Part shown: positions 59,238-64,000 of the stretch, piece after piece
How the letters are laid out: every line of letters begins with the position of its first letter
Position numbering within the stretch: the stretch's first letter is position 1
DNA from: Paenibacillus hunanensis
Lineage (GTDB): Bacteria > Bacillota > Bacilli > Paenibacillales > Paenibacillaceae
DNA: 64,000 nucleotides
Direction: 5' to 3'
NCBI RefSeq assembly: GCF_014645615.1
Contig: NZ_BMMB01000004.1
Span: 310,001 to 374,000, forward strand
Notes under the pieces: generated by a model
Told to the model about the DNA's origin: nothing
What the model saw: only the letters and a program-made list of their open reading frames with translations
The model's database searches: none
Position numbers and translations under genes: made by a program

Positions 59238-59874
59238 CTAAATCATCTCCATTCTCTTTAATGTGATCCATTTGGGTAGCTGTCTGATTGGCAATGACAA
59301 TCACAGAATCTACCAGATCATCATAAAAATCAAACTGGTGACCTGTTGCGATAACAGTAATGCCTTGTAATTGCTCTTTTAAAATCTTTTTAAGTTGAAG
59401 TAATGAGTCATAGTCTAAACCATTTGATACTTCATCCAAAAATAAGTAATCTGGCTCATACAATAATGCAATTAACAAGCTGAGCTTTTTACGTTGTCCA
59501 TATGAGTAATGCTTTACTTTCTCCTGTAAAAGCTCAGGATCAATAATACTTTCAGCTTTATTCTCAATGTATTTTCGTGATATATTCCCAAAATATAGTA
59601 TTTCAATGTTTTGGAAACCAGTCAAGTGATCATAAAGAGGAGTTTGATCGTAAATCGCATAAATTTTAGGTGGAGATGTTTGTGCAGTCTGAGTATCAAA
59701 TAAAATCTTCCCTTGATAAGGCTCTAATCCAATCAGACATTTTAGTAGTGTAGTTTTACCACTTCCATTTGCACCAGCAATAAAAGTAAAACGATGTTTA
59801 GGAATAATTAAATTAACATTTTCAAAAATGATTCGTTTACCATAAGTTTTACAAAGATTTATAGTTTGGATCAA
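59209..59874 (-). CDS. ABC transporter ATP-binding protein
   Basis: The 221-residue product is a complete ABC ATPase: Walker A GANGSGKTTLL (residues 34–44), the signature HYSYGQRKKLSL, Walker B YLFLDEVSNGLD and a switch His in ATGHQ. The start TTG 59874 follows GAGGTGAT. It pairs with the permease to form an exporter or a self-protection pump. Confidence 0.92.
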   Translation of the reverse strand: MIQTINLCKTYGKRIIFENVNLIIPKHRFTFIAGANGSGKTTLLKCLIGLEPYQGKILFDTQTAQTSPPKIYAIYDQTPLYDHLTGFQNIEILYFGNISRKYIENKAESIIDPELLQEKVKHYSYGQRKKLSLLIALLYEPDYLFLDEVSNGLDYDSLLQLKKILKEQLQGITVIATGHQFDFYDDLVDSVIVIANQTATQMDHIKENGDDLVEIYRNHMG

Positions 59875-59902
59875 ATGATATCACCTCAGCTGCTTTAAAA
59901 TA

Positions 59903-59937
59903 AACAGACGACTACCTAGGTACAATAGCCGCCTGTT
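59903..59937 (-). terminator. attenuating hairpin between the secreted protein and ABC genes
   Basis: On the minus strand AACAGGCGGCTA pairs imperfectly with TAGTCGTCTGTT, then a T-rich run follows. It would let the secreted protein be made in excess over the transporter. Confidence 0.6.
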
Positions 59938-59963
59938 CATATTTTAGCTATATACTTTAGAAA

Positions 59964-60500
59964 TTAATAGTGAGACGAAGTTCCATCTTTATTTACTCTG
60001 ATGTAATCAGAATAATCGTTATTATAGACAGTTACATCACCCCAAGGTGTAACTGATCCGGCGCCGATTGTAGTTTTAGAAAGATAAATATGGTAACTAC
60101 TTGCAGATGAGGTTTGTTTAGTAATTCCATTCTTTCTTACAATATTAGGAAATATGTATCCAGCATCTTGATGAGCTGAACTATTTGTAACAGCGTTACC
60201 ATTGTAGCTCCAATCTACTGTAGCTTCTGACCAAGCTAAAGAACTTCCTCTTTTAAAAGTCACACTCTTTGAAGTTGTCGCTGCTGCTGTGAGAGCATTT
60301 GTTGTAATTGGTGAAGATTTTACTTTTTCTGAAACTATTACTTGGTCAGCTGCTTCTAGAATTTTTTGCTGCTCTTGTGTTAATTCAGAACGAGATATAG
60401 TCGAGACGTTTGAATTTGCTGCTACAGCAGAAATTGTTGGTATTACAGCTATAGCAGAGAATAGGGAGGCAGCTAAAACAATCTTTGGAATTTTGTTCAT
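59964..60500 (-). CDS. small secreted protein, bacteriocin-like
   Basis: The 178-residue product has a clear Sec signal (residues 1–28, ending AVAA) and a propeptide-like helix (TQEQQKILEAADQVIVSEK). The mature region is Ser/Thr/Tyr/Trp-rich (SLAWSEATVDWSYNG, TTIGAGSVTPWGDVTVYNND). Overall style is like lactococcin 972-type secreted peptides with dedicated ABC transporters, but no diagnostic motif is recognised. It heads the minus-strand cluster with the ABC genes. Confidence 0.65.
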   Translation of the reverse strand: MNKIPKIVLAASLFSAIAVIPTISAVAANSNVSTISRSELTQEQQKILEAADQVIVSEKVKSSPITTNALTAAATTSKSVTFKRGSSLAWSEATVDWSYNGNAVTNSSAHQDAGYIFPNIVRKNGITKQTSSASSYHIYLSKTTIGAGSVTPWGDVTVYNNDYSDYIRVNKDGTSSHY

Positions 60501-60662
60501 TTCTTCATGTTCTTTTCTTTATTTGAGTTATTAAGTGCCCTTTAAACACTAATTAAATTCCTATTGTAAGTCAATCAGATATAAAAAAATGGTAGAATTG
60601 CACTAAAATTGTAATGGAAATCAATATGAATCATATGACATAAGTTTTATATATTGATATTG

Positions 60663-62384
60663 TCACACCTTAAATCGCCCAATCAACCCATTCAAGCGTT
60701 CCGACAACTCCGCTAGATGATTGGCAGAGCTATTCACATGCTCCATGGCGGCTTGCTGCTCCTCAGCGCCTTCGGTCACCTGCTCAAAGCGGTGCGCCGA
60801 CTGGCGGGTGATGCCTTCCATTTCATCCACAGAGGCAAGCATTTGCTGAGAAATCGCCGAGATTTCGGCAGATGATTCGGACACCTGATGAAGCTGCGTG
60901 GCGACTTCGCTCAGACGATCATGAATACGTTCAAATGACTGTCCGGCGTGCTGTACGACATCTTTACCCGTATGAGCCTCGGTTCGATTCGTCTCCATAT
61001 GATAGTGTAGCTCGATAATCTCGCGCTGCATGGCAGTTACAATCTCCGCAACGACCGACGCGGAGGACTGCGATTGTCCAGCCAGTTTTTGCACCTCGCC
61101 CGCGACGACGGAGAATCCGCGGCCATGCTCACCCGCACGAGCTGCTTCAATCGAAGCATTCAGTGCAAGCAGGTGAGTCTGTCCAGCAATATCATTAATA
61201 AGTCGTAAAATATCCTCAATTCGATCGGAATGCTGCTGTAGCTGTCCGGTCGCTACAGCCATACGATCGGAAGACTGCGTGATCGCTTCCATCTGCGCTA
61301 CTGCCTGTCCGATCGACTGTTTTCCTTGTACGCTCTGTTCCAGCGTATCGCCTGAACGATCCGAGACGATGCTTACTGCTTCTGCAATGCGCTGCATGCC
61401 TGCGCTCACTTCGTTCATGCCATGCTGCATTTCGATCGCGTGAGCTGCCTGTGTCTGCGTATCGGCGGCTGTTTCGTTCACATGTCCAGCAATCGTACGA
61501 CTTGTCGCTGCTGTCGTCTGTGATTGCTCGGAAAGTCCAAGCGCTGCCTGCTGTAGCTCCTGCGCGCTATCTCGAATACCTACGATTACGCGATTCGTAT
61601 CGGTTACGAGTCTGCCAAAGGCTGTGGACAATTGCCCAATCTCATCCTTGCTCGTACTGTTAATGTGAATGGTCAGATCGCCTTCATTAACCCGATGGAT
61701 GTCTTGCATTAGTCGCTTGAGTGGACGGATCAGATAACGAGCTAGCAGGTACACCAGCACAATACTCACCAGCAAAATAATAATCGAGACGATGATCGTC
61801 ATCTGCTTGGACTTTTGCATCAGCTGGTAAATATCTGTCGCATCCAGATCAGCACCGAGCACACCGATCGTCTGTCCATCTGCATTTTTAATAGGAACAA
61901 AGGAAGTAATGATCGCGCCATATTGATCCTGACTCAGATCACCAACAGCAGGCTTGCCTGTATCCATTACCTGCTTCATTGCCGGATAAACAGTATCTTC
62001 AACCGTACCCAGCGGGGAAAAATCATCTTCAGCCACATCCTGCGGCGCGCCATCCACAATATAGACGTATTGTTCTTTGCCATCCTGCTGAACCCGATTC
62101 AATGTGTAAATGTAGCGAAAGCCATTATCCTCACGTAGCTTATTCAGCTGCTGCCGTAGCTCTGTATAATAGGAAGTCTCGCCACCTTCTCTGGCAGGAA
62201 TCGCCGCATACTGCACCGGATCGATTAGCGCGCTGGCACGTAAGGCAACCTGCTCGGCTTGCTTGCCGATCGATTGAATGACAAGAGAATTAGAGGATTG
62301 ATACACGGTCATTCCAACAATAGCAATTCCGATCACAATCAGGCTGGAGAAAAATAAAATCATTCTTGCGAGTAGACTATTCAA
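60663..62384 (-). CDS. methyl-accepting chemotaxis protein
   Basis: The 573-residue receptor has a first span near the N-terminus ([20 protein letters not shown]). A Cache-like outer domain ([30 protein letters not shown]) follows, then a second span, HAMP ([20 protein letters not shown]) and the signalling hairpin ([20 protein letters not shown]). The start TTG 62384 follows GAAGGGGAT. An in-frame ATG 144 nt upstream has no such site. The ligand is unknown. Confidence 0.93.
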   Translation of the reverse strand: MNSLLARMILFFSSLIVIGIAIVGMTVYQSSNSLVIQSIGKQAEQVALRASALIDPVQYAAIPAREGGETSYYTELRQQLNKLREDNGFRYIYTLNRVQQDGKEQYVYIVDGAPQDVAEDDFSPLGTVEDTVYPAMKQVMDTGKPAVGDLSQDQYGAIITSFVPIKNADGQTIGVLGADLDATDIYQLMQKSKQMTIIVSIIILLVSIVLVYLLARYLIRPLKRLMQDIHRVNEGDLTIHINSTSKDEIGQLSTAFGRLVTDTNRVIVGIRDSAQELQQAALGLSEQSQTTAATSRTIAGHVNETAADTQTQAAHAIEMQHGMNEVSAGMQRIAEAVSIVSDRSGDTLEQSVQGKQSIGQAVAQMEAITQSSDRMAVATGQLQQHSDRIEDILRLINDIAGQTHLLALNASIEAARAGEHGRGFSVVAGEVQKLAGQSQSSASVVAEIVTAMQREIIELHYHMETNRTEAHTGKDVVQHAGQSFERIHDRLSEVATQLHQVSESSAEISAISQQMLASVDEMEGITRQSAHRFEQVTEGAEEQQAAMEHVNSSANHLAELSERLNGLIGRFKV

Positions 62385-62619
62385 TAGATTATCCCCTTCA
62401 TGATGTACGCGCTTGATTAGGGTGTTATGTAGAGTGGTATAGTTCTTATTAATCAATGCATATAGGTATTTATACTTACTATAATCGAGACGGCTAAGCC
62501 TGTAAATCATTGCTTGATTGCTTCGCATAATTTGATGAATATCGCATGGGGTTTACACAAAGCTACTGGAACAACCGTTCGATTTAAGGTATACTACAAT
62601 TATTATAACGCCGAAGCAG

Positions 62620-62663
62620 GGTGATACTGTGCGAGCCGATTCGCGCCCGGTATCACCTTTTAT
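62620..62663 (+). other. hairpin with T run upstream of dinG
   Basis: GGTGATAC (62620–62627) pairs with GTATCACC (62650–62657), followed by TTTTATT, and holds an inner GCGA/TCGC hairpin. It stands between a TATACT/TATAAC promoter-like region (about 62590–62608) and dinG. It could be a leader attenuator or the end of a short RNA. Confidence 0.5.
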
Positions 62664-62759
62664 TATGGTTGATTTTCAAAACTGCTGTCTTCTGGTATGC
62701 TGATAGTTGACGATTTTACATCAGTGCAGAAGGGCTGCTGGGAAAGGATTTAGACATCC

Positions 62760-64000
62760 ATGAAATTTGCTGTACTGGATTTTGAAACAACAGGGACCCA
62801 GGCTACGGATGATATTATTCAGGTGGGCCTTGCTATTATAGATCATGATATGACGGTGAGCGAAGTATATAGCTCAATGGTCAAGCCAAACGGAAAGATT
62901 CCGACATTCATTACCGGACTTACAGGCATTAGCAATGCAGATGTAGCGGATGCTCCTGAGCTTGATGATGTGATGCTGGACATGATTCCGCTGCTGGAGG
63001 ATGCTGTGCTGGTCGGACATAATGTCGGCTTTGATCTCGGCTTTCTGCAACGCGCGCTGGATCGTACCGGCTATTTGCCGTTTACGGGCAGAGTGCTGGA
63101 TACGATGGACTTTTTACGTATTTTCTTCCCGAATTTGCCAAGCTACCAGCTCAGTATGGTGAGCAGCTCGCTTGGTTTTCAGCATGACCGTCCACACCAG
63201 GCAGATAGCGATGCACTGGCAACAGCACATGTATTTTTAAAATGTCTGGAAGAGCTGGACGGATTGCCTTTAATTACGGTGCAGCGACTATCCGAGCTAT
63301 TTGATAATCAGGATAGCGATCTGGGCTGGTATTTTGATGGGGTACGGATGCAGCGTGAGGCACAGCCTGCGCAGGATCTGGACAGTCATCGCTTTTATCG
63401 TCAGCTGGCGCTGAAGGTAGGCGATTGGATCGATATTCCGTCCGCAGCGGATGAGCGCGGCACTATGCCGCTTGAGGATACATCATTTGAGCAATTTATC
63501 GAGCAGGTGAAGGATAATTTGCGTAACCTGCTGCCAGACTATGAGGAGCGTACCGCGCAAAATCATATGTTTGACGAGGTCATTCAGGCGTTGACCGATG
63601 AGAAGCATTTGCTAATTGAAGCAGGAACAGGTACCGGCAAATCGCTCGGTTATTTATTACCTTCCATTTATCATAGTGTCAAAACGAATGAACGCGTGAT
63701 GCTCAGCACGCATACGATCAATTTGCAGGAGCAGCTGCGTGAGCGAGATGTACCACTATTAACAAAGGTGATTCCGTTCGCTTTTCGAGCGGCTGTATTT
63801 AAAGGAAGACAGCATTATTTGTGTCTGCGCAAATTTGAGCATAAAATAAATACAAAGGAATTTCAGAGTCCTAAAGAAGATGTGCTCATTGCAGCACAGA
63901 TGATCGTCTGGCTGACCGCTACGGAAACCGGTGATGATGAAGAGCTGAACATGGGGAACCGTGGGGGCGACTTCTGGGAAACGGTAGCAAGTGATACCGA
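62760..64000 (+). CDS. dinG: DinG-type exonuclease–helicase, 3'-partial
   Basis: The frame is open from ATG 62760 to the window end (413 residues seen). The N-terminal DnaQ-like 3'-5' exonuclease shows VLDFETTG, GHNVGFDLGFL and HQADSDALAT (DEDD motifs). After a linker the helicase begins with Walker A EAGTGTGKSLGYLLP at about residue 290. This fusion is the Bacillus/Paenibacillus form of DinG. The ribosome binding site is AAAGGATT. The last helicase motifs lie outside the window. Confidence 0.93.
   Translation, partial: MKFAVLDFETTGTQATDDIIQVGLAIIDHDMTVSEVYSSMVKPNGKIPTFITGLTGISNADVADAPELDDVMLDMIPLLEDAVLVGHNVGFDLGFLQRALDRTGYLPFTGRVLDTMDFLRIFFPNLPSYQLSMVSSSLGFQHDRPHQADSDALATAHVFLKCLEELDGLPLITVQRLSELFDNQDSDLGWYFDGVRMQREAQPAQDLDSHRFYRQLALKVGDWIDIPSAADERGTMPLEDTSFEQFIEQVKDNLRNLLPDYEERTAQNHMFDEVIQALTDEKHLLIEAGTGTGKSLGYLLPSIYHSVKTNERVMLSTHTINLQEQLRERDVPLLTKVIPFAFRAAVFKGRQHYLCLRKFEHKINTKEFQSPKEDVLIAAQMIVWLTATETGDDEELNMGNRGGDFWETVASDT

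Noticed and set aside
1..64000. CRISPR array
   Set aside because: No regularly spaced direct repeats of 24–37 nt were seen. The short repeats found (46108–46141, GTCTGTA copies) do not fit.

Overview
The window looks like the chromosome of a Paenibacillus-type Firmicute. The right-hand part carries the Bacillus/Paenibacillus core order ypjA – ypjC(YitT family) – ypjD(MazG) – dapB – mgsA – bshB1 – bshA – cca – birA – panBCD – dinG. It encodes the bacillithiol genes found in Bacilli, uses strong AGGAGG ribosome binding sites, and makes frequent use of TTG and GTG starts. The genus is inferred from synteny and protein style, not from a database search.

Positions 1 to about 35,500 are the late half of a prophage with a contractile tail (PBSX/skin-like myovirus order). 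Small accessory genes and an ArpU/RinA-type late activator come first. They are followed by a structured non-coding stretch with a probable late promoter, a candidate 300-nt RNA and two tRNA-like genes, and then by a Tad2 (anti-Thoeris) homologue. Next come terminase small and large subunits, portal, Mu F-like protein, prohead protease with a nested scaffold, major capsid protein, connectors, sheath, tube, frameshifted tail chaperones, tape measure with two lytic domains, baseplate, fibre, and a lysis cassette with a GH25 endolysin. A toxSAS-like alarmone synthetase paired with a Panacea antitoxin sits behind the lysis genes as a cargo module. The integrase and early genes must lie left of the window, and no attachment site could be assigned.

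Positions 35,500–42,300 are AT-rich accessory DNA. They hold an SOS-controlled yolD–uvrX pair and a minus-strand cluster of a secreted protein, two small glycine-rich repeat peptides and a membrane protein. Divergent from that cluster is an unusual agr-like locus: a membrane protein without a kinase domain, AgrB, an AgrD-like peptide without cysteine, and a stand-alone LytTR protein. An XRE repressor and an unknown small gene follow.

Positions 43,000–64,000 are mostly core genome: an ECF sigma/anti-sigma pair, a histidine phosphatase, gamma-carbonic anhydrase, an IDEAL protein, then the lysine, methylglyoxal, bacillithiol, tRNA-CCA, biotin and pantothenate genes. Between panD and dinG lie an AT-rich ABC transporter with a secreted small protein, and a chemoreceptor. 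dinG runs off the right edge.

The most interesting candidates are the kinase-less agr locus facing the glycine-rich repeat-peptide cluster, the toxSAS–Panacea pair, and the prophage RNA region with short-anticodon-arm tRNA-like genes and helically phased promoter repeats.
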